Source of the DNA: Mytilus galloprovincialis
Taxonomy: Eukaryota > Mollusca > Bivalvia > Mytilida > Mytilidae
Reading direction: 5' to 3'
Assembly (NCBI RefSeq): GCF_965363235.1
Contig: NC_134846.1
Span: forward strand, 33,862,218 to 33,926,217
Length of the DNA: 64,000 bases
Part shown: positions 13,165-27,907 of the stretch, piece after piece
Numbering within the stretch: the stretch's first letter is position 1
Layout: every line of letters begins with the position of its first letter
Made by a program: the position numbers and the translations under genes
Notes under the pieces: generated by a model
Databases searched by the model: none
Seen by the model: the letters and a program-made list of their open reading frames with translations, nothing else
What the model was told of the DNA's origin: nothing

Positions 13165-13325
13165 CACATTTTTGTTTTGGGACCAGATGAAGCACGTGCA
13201 CGCCTTCGGGTGCGGGATTTTCTCGGTGTGTTGAAGACCCTTTGGTGGCCTTCGGTTGTGTTTTGCTCTTTGATCGGGTTGTTGTCTCTTCGACATATTC
13301 CCTATTTCCATTCTCAATTCTCAAC
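13165..13325 (+). repeat. Dispersed repeat fragment
   Basis: Landmarks are GGGACCAGATGAAG, GGTGCGGGATTTTCTCG, TTGAAGACCCTTTGGTGGCC and GGGTTGTTGTCTCTT. I recall a very similar sequence as a common bivalve repeat. It contains a 60-residue frame that I do not accept as a gene. Confidence 0.45.
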
Positions 13326-13465
13326 TACAATTGATCGAAAGTATACTGAATTGTCATGACATACGATCAATTTTCTTAGTGCATTTTCTTTTTGAAACGC
13401 AGGTCATCCTTTGTTTTGTCTTGTGTATTTCAGTCGTACGACACATGGTCTATATAAACAAAAGC

Positions 13466-13633
13466 CAGAGGCGGATTTTTGGGGGGAGGGGGGTGCAGGG
13501 GGCCCGGCCCCCCTTCTTGGGAAAAAAATTGGTTGCTTATATAGGGAATCACTTAAGCGTGACTGGAGTGGGCCCCCGGCTCTTAGGTCAGTCAGTGGGC
13601 CCCCACTTATGAACATTTCTGGATCCGCCACTG
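13466..13633 (+). mobile_element. Small TIR element (MITE), GGCGGATCC family, copy 1
   Basis: The ends are CAGAGGCGGATTTT and, inverted, CTGGATCCGCCACTG, a roughly 15 bp imperfect terminal inverted repeat. The interior is very G- then C-rich with runs of GGGCCCCC. A relative lies at 50,639-50,762. The overlapping reading frames on both strands are by-products of the base composition. Confidence 0.65.
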
Positions 13634-14680
13634 AAGATGTTTGTTAGCACGCAAAACTGTTGAAATCCACCATATGTATTGCGTGTACCAAGCATGTGAC
13701 GTCTATCTGGACCATGTGTTATTCGTCGTTGTTTGTCACTGTTTTGTTTGTCAGTCTGGTTTTTGTTTTGGAAGAGTCGGGTATTAGTGGTTAATGTAGT
13801 CTGTTTTACTGCGCGGTACCTTATTTTAGGCAATATAGGGCCAGTATACCTATGTGTCATAGTAGAACGAATATTTTTTATCATCTTATATTGTAAAACA
13901 GCCGAAACAATCGTTCTAGATGCTCATCTTATTAAATATGCAAATTATGAGGGATGTATGGAATTCGTTTATTAATAAAGGAAATTGTGTGTTGATCTTC
14001 TTGTCATGACTGCTTTACAAATGCAGAATATGTTTTGTTTTTCCAACTTACCCATTTAAGGGAAAATAATTTTCTCAAATAATTTACTTTTATAACGGAA
14101 CGTACATCGATCTATTTTGTTTTGTAATCAGTAAACGAGTTTCGTCACCCCATTTCAATTTTTCTTTACGTATTTAATACGAGCTACCTTTTGACACCTT
14201 ATATAAAAAATTTATCGTTTCAAGGTTTTTTTCTATGCACACTATGTTTTTCCCTATGCATAATCTCTGCAAAATCTGACAATCTTGCAAACCTGTAGCT
14301 TGAAAAGAAATCTCCGTGATCCATAATGTTAAAGGTCCTACGATTACCTATAACAGCTTAAACGTTTTTAAGAATCTTTTTGGAAAAATGTCTCATTGTT
14401 GAGGCCTTTCATGAGGGTGTCCAAGTAATCACATAATCACAATTTGTTGGCCAATATAATCACGTAATCATTAATTATATTTGTAGACAAGATAATTAAA
14501 TAATCAAGAAACCAAATGACGTAGAATTTAACAACTACAGGTCACCGTACGGCCATGAGCAAATCCCATACCGCATAGTAAGCTTAGACAAGGCTCGAAA
14601 TGACAAATATACTAAATGAATAAAAAAAAAAAAAAAAAAAAGATGTCGGCCTGATTATGAACAAAACAATAAACGAAAAA

Positions 14681-15266
14681 CAAAGGAGCAGGTCCGGTAA
14701 GGACCAATTTTGGCCTCAAATTTCAGGTTTACCTGAAGAAAGATTTCGACCACTTTTTAAGCACTTAAGTGTCTATTTCATTTGAATCAATTAGTTAATG
14801 TGAAAGATTTTAACCGATTTAGTCATTAAAAACGATCCGATTTAAGCTCAAATATGAAAAATCTACCAAATATGCCGAAAAATGTCACTTTTCAGATAGT
14901 TATTGTCAAAAATGAAAGTGGCCGCATCCGTGTTCATCCTAAACCTTTATATATGTTATGTATTATCATAAAATACAACTTACATTTCAATATGAAGGAT
15001 GAACACGAATGCGGCCACTTTCGTTTTACACGAAAACCGTCTAAAATTTAACTAAAATGATAGAATTGTGAAGATTTCAGTAATTTAGCATGACTTAATG
15101 GTGCTAGTACCCGATATATGTGCATTGTATTGTCAAAAACAGCCCATATTTATGTAGCAGAAGTATTCTACCGTCCAATAAACAACTAAAAGTTTACATT
15201 TTAACAATTTTGTAAAACTGCTATATTTTGGGGCCAAAAAGGGGTCTTACTGGCCCTACTCCTTTG
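14681..15266. mobile_element. TIR element specific to duplication copy A
   Basis: Imperfect terminal inverted repeats of about 30 bp begin CAAAGGAGCAGGTCCGGTAA on the left and CAAAGGAGTAGGGCCAGTAA read inward from the right. Copy B has GAAAACAATTTGATATAC where A has the insertion, so B preserves an approximate empty site. Inside is a second hairpin: GAAAGTGGCCGCATCCGTG (from about 14,914) pairs with GAATGCGGCCACTTTC (to about 15,023). No coding capacity. Confidence 0.7.
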
Positions 15267-16570
15267 ATATACAGCGACAAACGACAAACGACAACCACAG
15301 AGTTACCGATTTAATATCTGCCAGACTTGCTCGTCACTATAAGAATTCACAGCAGATTTATGTGTTATTCCTTTTTTCTTAATCATGAAGACTTTAGTTT
15401 TATTCGCAATGCGTTGTACACTTGTTCTTTTTCTCTTTGGTCTTGTCAGATATTATCTGATTTTCTTTTGACTTACGGCTTTTCATTGTACCCATGGTAA
15501 TTTCCGCCTCTTTTAAAATAAATACATAGTGTTTGACAAACCAGAAAATGTTCCACTCGCACCCAGCAATTGTAAAAGGAAACCTATACCATACTGGAGT
15601 AAGCGATGTGAAAAGCTGCCTTATATCTGATGGTTAAAGTCGCGTAAATCTGGAACGACACAACAGGAAATATCAAAAATGGAATGTTTTCATGAGAATT
15701 TGATTAAGGAAATTTGACTCATTCTACGAATTAAAGACCTACGGATGGACGGCCTACAGGGTAAGTTACAGTATAACGTAATAGGCAACATCTTCGCCTG
15801 GACGTATAAGAAATGAAAGAATTCAAATGGTCATTTAATTCAAAATTTAAAAAATTACTAAAATGGTATTTTGACGGCAACCATTTTTTTCTCGGCTACT
15901 TCGACTTGTCTCTCAATATTTCTAACATGCTAAAGGATAGGGGCAATTTACCCCAATTTTCGTCTGGACAGTTGGACGAAGTTGCATTTGTGCGGATATG
16001 TCAGCGGCTTGCATGCAGATTGTATCATTGTCTCTGGCTACTGATCAATTTATCAACCCTCGTCCTAACTTGATTGTTTATCAAAAAATTTGCTTTGAAA
16101 TGTTTAGCTCACAACAATAAAAGAACTGATATAAGTACCAAAAGCGGAGTAATATATGCAAATGTCATAAGTTACACCAAAAATAAAACTAACGTGCAAT
16201 GATGCGTTACATATCAAGTTTTCTACCGTGTTGTGAGGATAGTGACATATCGACTCTCCTCCCCAAAATGTCATCTTTATCGTTTGATTGTGTTAATACG
16301 ATTTAAAAAAAAACGTTTTACATTTTTAGTAAGCCTTAAATTTACAATTTTCCCTCTAATAACTGTAAACCACCGTCTAGTGAATTTCTAATAATTCAAA
16401 CAAACTTTTGGAACACATGAAATTAAAAAACAATGTCACACATCAAACATTTTGTTATATCATTCATTCGAATTTTCACAGTTTCATAATATATATTTCA
16501 ATCCATTAATTGTGATTTAATATCGGTCATATATATGCATGCACTTTCATATAACTTTCCTTATATCAGC

Positions 16571-17599
<1,029 letters not shown>

Positions 17600-17600
17600 T

Positions 17601-19384
17601 TACAAAAATGACTTCTCGCTTTCTTTATTAATAAAATATCAATAAAAGAACAGCGTTCCAATGTCCGACGCCGCGCAGCACATATCTTCTCTGTCCAAAG
17701 GCAATTACTCTAATAATTTTCCATTTTATCCAAAGATCGTTCAGTTTTCAAAGTCAACGATATTGCTCTTAGAAATAAATTTACATTTCAGGGGGCATAT
17801 TTTCCATAGAAATATAGTTAATTTTCTATCCTATCCGAGACATTTCTGAAATAAACCTTTAGTATACATTTTAGGGGGGGGGGGGGGAATGAAGTAGGCG
17901 TGAAAGTCATTACATTGCTATATTCCAAATTTACATTTCTATGGGAAAAGGTCTTTAAGAGAATTTTGTCTTGTTGAACATTAAGACTGAAACTGTTTAG
18001 AATTACATTTAATATTCACCGAGATTTTGAGGTCTTTAAATAAGCAATTTTTCTAAAACATATGACAAAAATTGCATATTTTTAAATATTTGTGATTGAT
18101 AAAAATAGTAGACTATTGCAAATGCCACAAAAAATAACATTAGTTCCTTAACGTAAAAAGGCGTGGTGTTGTTCATAACGCAGTGGTAAATTGTTTGGTT
18201 GTTACTTGCAAAATGCGCAGACGGTACTTTTCCATGACGACACATGTACATATTTTGTGACATCATAGATCATAAACTACCGGATTTTTGTTTTGTATCT
18301 GGCTCAACTTCAGAATGGATATACATTACATTAAAACTTCATATTTCACTGAAAAATTAGGCCAAATCAGACCTTTATCGCACCGTGTCCTTTGTAGCAG
18401 TTAAAGAGCATACACACCTCATGGTTTTATATAATTTTTCCTTGGTGCATAACTCCCCTAAGAATAGTTGTTTGGCACTGATTTTCGAATTACTCCGAGA
18501 CTGCTGATATAAACCCTTTGTCATTTCATATTTTGTAAACCAACTTATTTTCGCGTTTATCCCTTTCAAGCCAACTTCGCGGCGATTTAATTTCGCTTTT
18601 TTTCTAATTTCTTGAAGTAGTTTAATAAGGAAAGATCCAAGTTATATATATTCGCGTTATTTTTCTACTCGCGAATTTCGCGAAAATAAGTTGGTTTATT
18701 TTTGCAAAATTTTGCCAAAATCTGACAAGAAATCTTACCCTACTAAAATGAAGATTAGCACTGATATAACGGGATGCTGATTTTTTTGGTCTGTAGTAGC
18801 CCTGTAGAGGCTGTAGTCTATTAGAATTAACTGAAATTTGTTAATTGTATAACTGCTGCCTATTATCAAAAGGAAGATATACTCAGCTAATCAATTTTGC
18901 ACGAGATGGCTTATTCGGGAATATGGACAATCTGTAATCCTGGGGTTAAGGATAAACAGACAACTGCTCTGTTCTAAAATCATTGAGCCACTCGTGGTAA
19001 TGTTCAGTTCAGAAGTCATGAAGTAAAGAAAGAGCCACCGTCCTAATCAGAATGATAACCACTTTGAGCTAGCTTTCAATAACTGTAAGCATTATTTACG
19101 ATGGATCGGGTATTTTCCATCATCTCATACCGTATAGCGTGTTATGTTCGCGGGGTGTACATTTTCGCTTATTTTCGCGGACAGAACAAAATCGCCAAAA
19201 TGAATCACATGTAAAGGTATTGATAACAGTTTGGAATCCACCAAAATAATAAACGACAAAATATTTCGTATACTAGTACCTTATTCAAGGAAAATCTATA
19301 CGGCAATGTAAAACAGATACACATTAAATCAAATACATGTATGCAAATTTTGAGAGAGAGATGTAATTCATTCGTAAATTGTAT
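17601..19384. other. No gene seen between duplication copies
   Basis: AT-rich spacer. A G-run lies at 17,874-17,887, and several TTTTCGC/GCGAA-rich patches occur near 18,540-18,700 and 19,140-19,200. There is no actin exon 1 here: I looked on the minus strand for codons like those at 42,404-42,526 and saw none. Confidence 0.5.
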
Positions 19385-19933
19385 TATGACTGCTTTGCAA
19401 ACGCAGAATATGTTTTGTTTAATATTTTTCCCCAACTTAGCAATAGAAGGGGAGATGATTATCTCAAATAATTTACTTTTATAACAGGACGTACATTTTA
19501 AAATTTAGCGTTTCAAGTTTTTTTTCTATGCAAACATTATTTTTTTCTTTATGAAAATCTGACAAATTTGCAAAACCTGTAGTTTGAAAAAAATCTGAGT
19601 GATACAAATTGTTCAGTGAAGGTCGTATGAAGACCTATATAAGCTTAAACTTCATTTTCAATTTGTTGGAAAGATGTCTCAATAGCAATGACAATCATAC
19701 CACATCCCTTTATTTCATGTTGTATTTTATTTTGAAAAGAGCATGTAGGCATAAAAGTCAGAAGATTGGATCACCACAAGAGATCAAATGACGTAGAAGT
19801 TAACAACTATAGGTCACCGTACAGCCATGAGCAGATCCCATACCTTTTAGCAAGATATAAAAGTCCCGAAATGACAAATGTTAAACAATTCAAACGAGAA
19901 AATGAACGATTATGTACAAAACAATAAGAGAAA

Positions 19934-21555
19934 ACAATTTGATATACAACAAACGAAAACCACAGCGAAAACAATTTGATATACAACAAGCGAAAACAAT
20001 TTGATATACAACAAACGAAAACCACAGCGAAAACAATTTGATATACAACAAGCGAAAACAATTTGATATACAACAAACGAAAACCACAGCAAAAACAATT
20101 TGATATACAACAAACGAAAACCACAACGAAAACAATTTGATATACAACAAACGAAAACCACAACGAAAACAATTTGATATACAACAAGCGAAAACCACAG
20201 CGAAAACAATTTGATATACAACAAGCGAAAACAATTTGATATACAACAAGCGAAAACAATTTGATATACAACAAACGAAAACCACAGCGAAAACAATTTG
20301 ATATACAACAAACGAAAACCACAGCGAAAACAATTTGATATACATCAAACGAAAACCACAACGAAAACAATTTGATATACAACAAGCGAAAACCACAGCG
20401 AAAACAATTTGATATACATCAAACGAAAACCACAACGAAAACAATTTGATATACAACAAGCGAAAACCACAGCGAAAACAATTTGATATACAACAAGCGA
20501 AAACAATTTGATATACAACAAACGAAAACCACAGCGAAAACAATTTGATATACAACAAACGAAAACCACAGCGAAAACAATTTGATATACAACAAACGAA
20601 AACCACAACGAAAACAATTTGATATACAACAAGCGAAAACCACAGCGAAAACAATTTGATATACAACAAGCGAAAACAATTTGATATACAACAAACGAAA
20701 ACCACAGCGAAAACAATTTGATATACAACAAACGAAAACAATAACGAAAACAATTTGATATACAACAAACGAAAACCACAACGAAAACAATTTGATATAC
20801 AACAAACGAAAACCATAACGAAAACAATTTGATATACAACAAACGAAAACCACAACGAAAACAATTTGATATACAACAAGCGAAAACCACAGCAAAAACA
20901 ATTTGATATACAACAAGCGAAAACAATTTGATATATCAACAAACGAAAACCACAGCGAAAACAATTTGATATACAACAAACGAAAACCACAGCGAAAACA
21001 ATTTGATATATAACCAACTAAAACCACAACGAAAACAATTTGATATACAACAAGCGAAAACCACAGCGAAAACAATTTGATATGCAACAAACGAAAACTA
21101 TAGTGAAAACAATTTGATATACAATAAAGGAAACCCCCACCGAAAACAATTTGATATTCAACAAACGAAAACCACAGCGAAAACAATTTGATATACAACA
21201 AGCGAAAACAATTTGATATACAACAAACGAAAACCACAGGGAAAACAATTTGATATACAACAAGCGAAAACAATTTAATATACAACAAACGAAAACCACA
21301 GCGAAAACAATTTGATATACAACAAGCGAAAACCACAACGAAAACAATTTGATATACAACAAACGAAAACCATAACGAAAACAATTTGATATACAACAAA
21401 CGAAACCCACAGCGAAAACAATTTGATATACAACAAACGAAAACCACAGCGAAAACAATTTGATATACAACAAACGAAACCCACAGCGAAAACAATTTGA
21501 TATACAACAAACGAAAACCACAGCGAAAACAATTTGATATACAACAAACGAAAAA
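19934..21555. repeat. 37 bp minisatellite with 25 bp short variants
   Basis: The array consists of CGAAAACAATTTGATATACA followed by ACAAACGAAAACCACAG (37 bp), mixed with a short form lacking the CGAAAACCACAG part (about 25 bp); there are roughly 45-50 units. Units differ mainly by A/G in ACAARCGAAA and by CAGCG or CAACG joints. The unit has no stop on the minus strand, and its length is not a multiple of three, so long overlapping frames appear in all three minus frames. These are artefacts, not genes. Duplication copy A has essentially one unit at the matching place (GATATACAGCGACAAACG). Confidence 0.95.
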
Positions 21556-23675
21556 CACAGAATTACAGATTTGTTATCTGCCAGATATGATTGTCCTCAC
21601 TGGAGCACATGAATCCACAGCCGATTTTTGCTGTGTTCGTTTTTTCTCAGTTTTAAGGACTTTTATTCGCCGACAGTGTGTTGTAGACTGCTGTTTTTCT
21701 TTTTGATCATGTCAGATATTCTTGATTTTCGTTGACTTACAGCTTTTTATTGTACCCATGGTAACTTCTGCCTCTTTTAGCAATACAAAATATTTTGTAA
21801 GACAAACTGGAAAATTTTCAAAATCGGAAGTGAGCTCCTTTTTATCTCTCCCAACAACAGTACTAGTATAAAGCTTTGAGGAAATTAGCACACGCATACT
21901 GGAGTGCGCGATGGGAAAAGTTGACGTTAATCGGACGGTATAAGTCATGCACGCTACTCTGGAACGACACAACAGAAAATATCCAAAATGTAATTGAAGC
22001 TTTTCCCAGTCATTGTACTGACTTCATGAGAATTGGGTTTCGGAAATTTGACTTATTGTATGAAGTGAGGACATACGGACGGATGGACTACAGTATAAGG
22101 AACGACTTCAAAAGTTCAATGTAGGATAAAAAACTTAATTCATATAGTTTTTTCACTGACCCCCCTACCCCCTCTTAACTTAATCTGGGAAAAATTGATT
22201 GACCAATAAGGATATATCGATGGGTTATTGCCACAACCAAGTAACATAAAATTTGTTAAATTTGGATTTTGGGTTATTAATGTGTTTTAAAGTCAATGCT
22301 TTAATCGCACCAAATTATAGAGCAAAAGGTATACTAAAGTATTTTTAATTGATAAAACATCAATCAATTATCTATTAATAATTGAATTGTTGGATGCATC
22401 AATCATCTATTTATAGATAAGTTACTTGGTCATTATAGTAAAATATTTTATATATTAAAACAATATACCTAAATCAAATATCTGGAGATAAATTGTTTGG
22501 CAAAACCAAATTTCAAATTATTTTCACAATTTCTTTATGCCTCAACATTGTGAATAAGGTTAACTGTTTGTTGCTGTCATGTTTACAATACTTAAATCTA
22601 TTTTTAGCATGCATCATCCACTGTGTCTAAAGATAACCTGTTGCAGCTTTTAAATATAATCAGCAGATGAAAGGTCAACAAACTAATAAATCCTGATAAT
22701 CTTTTGGGTCATTAAGACTTGTGTAAATATAATGTTGATTCGAGGTTAAAACCAAGTATCTTATTTCGTGTTTTTGTTTCATTTACACTATTACACATCT
22801 TGTAAATACTAATTTTCTCAGGGAAGGAATGCACATTGCTATTGTTAAAAATGATCATCTTTAAACAATCCAAAAGCAGTTATAGGTATGTATGACATTG
22901 TAAATTATATTATGAAAAACATTTATCTAAATATTTTTGATTTTATACTATGATAACAAAATAAGTATTAGCGTTGATGAATAATAATTAATTTTACTCT
23001 GAGAAAGATATTATAATTCAGATTTAATATGGATAATAATTAATTCTGTTAAAATGAATCAAATAAATACACAAAACATGGTCTAACTGCATGTTGCTTG
23101 AACTATTTTTTTTTATGTATAATTAAATGTTTTATGTGTCTCATAGTTCACACTGTTTTATTTATCTATTTTTTCTTCAGATTTTAGTCACAGAAATAAT
23201 AAAGAAAAAAAACAGAGATCATAAAAAAATAGCACCAAGGTAAGATTTTTAAGTATTATATATCTATTTGTTATGTTACATTAGTATTTACAATAGCTCT
23301 AATTTTCAAATTATCTATCGATTCATAAAGATAAATGGTCAATCAAGAAGTATCAATATCAAGCTTATAAAAGACATCTCGATCATGGACAAGAAAAACA
23401 AGAGATAACTAACAGGGAACAACTTTAACAATGAGAGAAACAGAGGACCCTTTAAAATGGGCAAATCATATAGTAAAACAACAAAACTATCAAATTCAAA
23501 GTAGAATTAAAATCGTTATGTCCCTTATCAAACAGCACAATAAAAAGCTTAAACTCATTACACGAATGAAAAACAACTGTCGCATAGGAAATATCAAAAT
23601 TTAAAGACTATAACGTCCAAATGTCATTAACAGAAAATATTTCCGAAGGCTAAACATAGACAATAATTTAAATAC

Positions 23676-26600
23676 ATGTTTTACAGGATGGAATGCACAG
23701 AATGGTCATCCGATGATGAATGGATGAATGCAATTGCAGTAGAAGAAAATAGTCATTCAATTGAAAACACAACTACCGAGAACAACCTGTCAGTGACAGG
23801 AGATAGTCAACGACAGCCAGTCAACACAACGCCTGAAAATATTGGACAAGAGGTTGTTGACACACCACATGAAGATATACAACAAGAATTAAATGACACA
23901 AGGCCCGTACAGAATGAACAAGAGGGCGATGATACACCACATGAAGATATACAACAAAAATTAAATGACACAAGGCCCGTACAGAATGAACAAGAAGGCG
24001 ATGATACACCACATGAAGATATACAACAAGAATTAAATGACACAAGGCCCGTACAGAATGAACAAGAGAGCGGTGATACACCACATGAAGGTATACAACA
24101 AGAATTAAATGACACTAGGCCCGTACAGAATGAACAAGAGGGCGATGATACACCACATGAAGATATACAACAAGAATTAAATGACACAAGGCCCGTATAG
24201 AATGAACAAGAGGGCGATGATACACCACATGAAGATATACAACAAGAATTAAATGACACAAGGCCCGTACAGAATGAACAAGAGAGCGGTGATACACCAC
24301 ATGAAGATATACAACAAGAATTAAATGACACAAGGCCCGTACAGAATGAACAAGAGAGCGGTGATACACCACATGAAGATATACAACAAGAATTAAATGA
24401 CACAAGGCCCGTACAGAATGAGCAAGAGAGCGGTGATACACCACATGAAGATATACAACAAGAATTAAATGACACAAGGCCCGTACAGAATGAACAAGAG
24501 GGCGATGATACACCACATGAAGATATACAACAAGAATTAAATGACACAAGGCCCGTACAGAATGAACAAGAGAGCGGTGATACACCACATGAAGATATAC
24601 AACAAGAATTAAATGACACAAGACCCGTACAGAATGAACAAGAGAGCGGTGATACACCACATGAAGATATACAACCAGAATTAAATGACACAAGGCCCGT
24701 ACAGAATGAACAAGAGAGCGGTGATACACCACATGAAAATATACAACAAGAATTAAATGACACAAAGCCCGTACAGAATGAACAAGAGAGCGGTGATACA
24801 CCACATGAAGATATACAACAAGAATTAAATGACACAACACCTGAAAATATACAACAAGGGGAAATAGTATCCATTGATGAAGAAAGTAGTGACGATAATA
24901 TTCCTCTATCTCGACTGAAACATAGGACAACCTTCGTAGAAGATGAGGATATTGAGTCTATAATAGATAGTGAAGATTCATACAAAGTAACTAAGGCAGA
25001 TATCAACTCATCTGATTCTAACTTATCAGCACCGTCTTCAGAAGGAATTTCAAACACAGACTCTGAATATGAAACCTTGACTCTTCATAAAAGACGGAGA
25101 AAACTTTCGAAAAAAAGAAACACTAAAGAAAACAAGATTAATAGAAAGACAGAAAAAAAATCCAAAGTTGTACAAGTTATTTCAAAAAATAAAACTGCAA
25201 AAACAATCAATGCAGACAGAAGTACAAATGGTAATGTTCAGAACACACCACTTTCCTGTAAAGAAACTTACACAAGTCTCCAGCACCAAACTAATATTTC
25301 AAAAGGTCAGTCAACCAAACAGATGGAAGAGTATAGCATAATACAGTCAATTAAAGAAGTTAGTGCACAGGAGTCAGAATATTTTGAAAAAGAACGAAAT
25401 CAGTGTGAACAAAAACTGGATACATTACTTGCTGCTAATGGTCTTGTCAGGAAGGAAGTATCTCCAGATGGAAATTGCTTTTTTAGGGCATCGCTGCTGC
25501 ACGTGCCGTATGTTAGAGATGAGAATGAATTAAGAGGAATGTTATGTGGACATATTATAGACAACGCTAATGAATATGTTGTTTTTTTTCTCAAATAACG
25601 AAACAAATGAATCATTTGAAGAAGATATGATTTGGATCGATTTTCGCACAGAAGTTGAAGAGCTCAAATGTAGTGGGAAATGGACAAATCGAGCAGCTGA
25701 CCTTTTGCCACTTGCACTTTCTAATTGGAGTAGGAAGCCAATCAAAATCTTCACAAGTCTTTCCCAGAAACCAGTGATAGATATAACACCAACTTTATGT
25801 GAGTCTGACCAATCAAGTTTCATTTTTCTTTCCTACATAACATCAGAAGATCACTCAATTCCATCTCATTATGATGGATGTGTCAAGAATAGTTCACAGG
25901 CAAGCCAGGAGCAGCCATGCAACAAACATGCAGAGAAAGACCAAAATGACGTACAGAATGATGCAATTGAAAATATAACAGACCAACAACCAATTACTCC
26001 TTCAAAGACTAGGAAAAAGGTTGGGCGGCCAAGAGGAACTCCTATACGAAAATCGCATACGTTTATGACACCTCCTAAAAAGAAACTCTATAGAAAAAGA
26101 AAAGCTACTCCAGATGAATGGAAAAAAAACATACGAAAGAAGTTGCGAATGTCTGGGAAAGAATATGTGTCACAAAGAGGAAAGCCTGTACATCAAAAGG
26201 TGGTTAAATCTGTAGATTGCAGCAAGTGTAAATTCAAATGTAGCCAGAAAATTACTGAAGAAAACAGACAGAAAATATTTGATTTATTTTGGTCCCTGGG
26301 ATCGTACGAAAGGAAAAAGGATTTCATCATATCAAGAGTAGAAGAAAAACAAACAAGAAAGTACATCGACCCAAACAATGATATCACACAAAAGAGAAAA
26401 AGAAATATTCATCGATCATATTTCTTTGATATTGGAGGTACGAAGACAGTAGTTTGCAAAATGTACTTTAAGAAAACATTAGATGTTGGCGATGCTTACA
26501 TTGACAATGCCATGCAAAATGAGTCAGGTGGAGTATTTTTTGGCGCTGACAAACGAGGTAAACACACACCCCACAATAAAACCAAATCAGAATATTTACA

Positions 26601-27907
26601 GAAGGTGAGAAGTCATATTGAGTCTTTTCCTGCTGTCGAAGGGCACTACACTAGGAAGTCTTCCAACAGAAGATATCTAGGAGCAGAGTTGAACGTACCC
26701 AGGATGTATCAGCTTTATCTTGATTACTACAAAGAGTCAACTCCACAAAACCAATTAGTTAGTTTAACAATATACAGAAAAACATTCAACGAAGAGTACA
26801 ATTTCTCATTTCATGTTCCCAAAAAGGACCAATGTAATATTTGTGTTACTTATGACAGAGGTATTGCAGATGCATCTATTTCAGAAAACGAAAAGAAGAA
26901 GTATTATGAGCACCAACAGATGAAGATGAGAGCGAGAGAGGAAAAGAAGAAAGACAAAGATAAATCTAAAACAACTAATGATACCTTTGTAGCAACTTTT
27001 GACTTACAGGCTGTATTACAAACACCTTGTTCCTTAGTCAGCCAAATCTACTACATGAGGAAACTGAATTGTTATAATCTGTCAGTTTATAACTTAGGTA
27101 CCAAAAATGCAACTTGCTACTTATGGTCAGAGGTAGAGGGTAAACGTGGAGCCTGTGAAATCACAACCTGTTTATATCTGCAACTGTTGTCTCTCACAGC
27201 CAATATCAAGAATGTAATTCTCTACTCAGATGCATGTGCAGGGCAAAATAGAAATCAGTTTACTGCAACTGGCTTAATGCATGCTGTCATCAATCTTCCA
27301 AACATAGATATAATTGACCACAAGTTCCTAGAAAGCGGACACACCCAGATGGAATGCGACAGCATGCATTCAGCAATCGAGTTTGCGAAGAAAAAAAACT
27401 GAGATTTACATCCCAAGCCAGTGGGCAACAGTTGTCAGGATGGCGAGGAGGACTAATCCGTACTCGGTTGTACCTATACAACATGAGGATATCTACGATT
27501 TCAAAAAGCTCCAAAAGACAACACTTACCTACAGCAAGGTGGATGCCAACGGTGAAAAGGTCAACTGGCTGAAAATCAAATGGCTACGATATTCCAAACA
27601 GGAACCTCAACATATATTATTTAAGCATACATTTGACGAAGACTTCAGAAGATTGAGGATCATCGAGCTTGACAAAAATGGAGTTCCTGTAACAAGTATT
27701 AAAGGACACGAATTGCCAAGAAAATACAAAGGAAAGCAACCAATTACATTGGCAAAGAAGAAGGATCTTCTTAACCTTTGCAAAACCAAGGTTATTCCCG
27801 CTGAGTATCACAAATTTTACAAAGATCTTCCTGCCAATGGAGAGGTTCCTGATAATCTACCGGACCCGGATGTAGAGGAAGAAGAACAGGACTCAGAACA
27901 AGAGTGA
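23676..27907 (+). pseudogene. OTU protease-transposase fusion protein of the 6.5 kb element
   Basis: In order: an N-terminus (the ATG at 23,688 directly follows a good acceptor TTTTACAG, with a possible donor AAG/GTAAGA at 23,239); an acidic 24-residue repeat tract (23,860-24,840); Lys-rich linkers; an OTU domain with DGNCFFRA (Cys codon 25,476) and HYDGC (His codon 25,867); a CSKCKFKC zinc motif; and an RNase-H-like transposase core with FDLQAVLQTP (Asp 27,001), YSDACAGQNRN (Asp 27,229) and GHTQMECDSMH (Asp 27,358). A C-terminal acidic tail follows. One TAG interrupts a repeat unit (24,198). Two single-base homopolymer gains shift the frame: a T-run near 25,580 and an A-run near 27,395. All three could be real decay or assembly error, since the rest is well kept. 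The core resembles a widespread animal transposase family; 'Sola-like' is only a guess. Confidence 0.8.
23860..24840 (+). repeat. 72 bp (24-residue) in-frame coding repeat, about 13.5 units
   Basis: Each unit encodes DDTPHEDIQQELNDTRPV plus QNEQEG, with alternation between EGDD and ESGD. Units are almost identical at the DNA level, showing recent expansion or homogenisation. The period is a multiple of three, so length changes keep the frame. The antisense 416-residue frame is a shadow. Confidence 0.95.

Noticed and set aside
13331-13884. Several overlapping frames on both strands near the GC-rich MITE
   Set aside because: Produced by G/C runs of the MITE, which keep stops rare.
19807-21558. 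Long minus-strand frames of 133 to 379 residues (YQIVFAVVFVCC-type repeats)
   Set aside because: They are translations of a 37 bp minisatellite in all three frames; there is no gene structure, and copy A has only one unit.
20000-24840. Common origin of the minisatellite and the 72 bp coding repeat (both contain GATATACAACAAG)
   Set aside because: The shared word is only 13 bases in AT-rich text, and the rest of the units do not align; coincidence is likelier.
23807-25057. 416- and 271-residue antisense frames
   Set aside because: Shadows of the 72 bp coding repeat of the transposase gene, which has the real domains on the plus strand.
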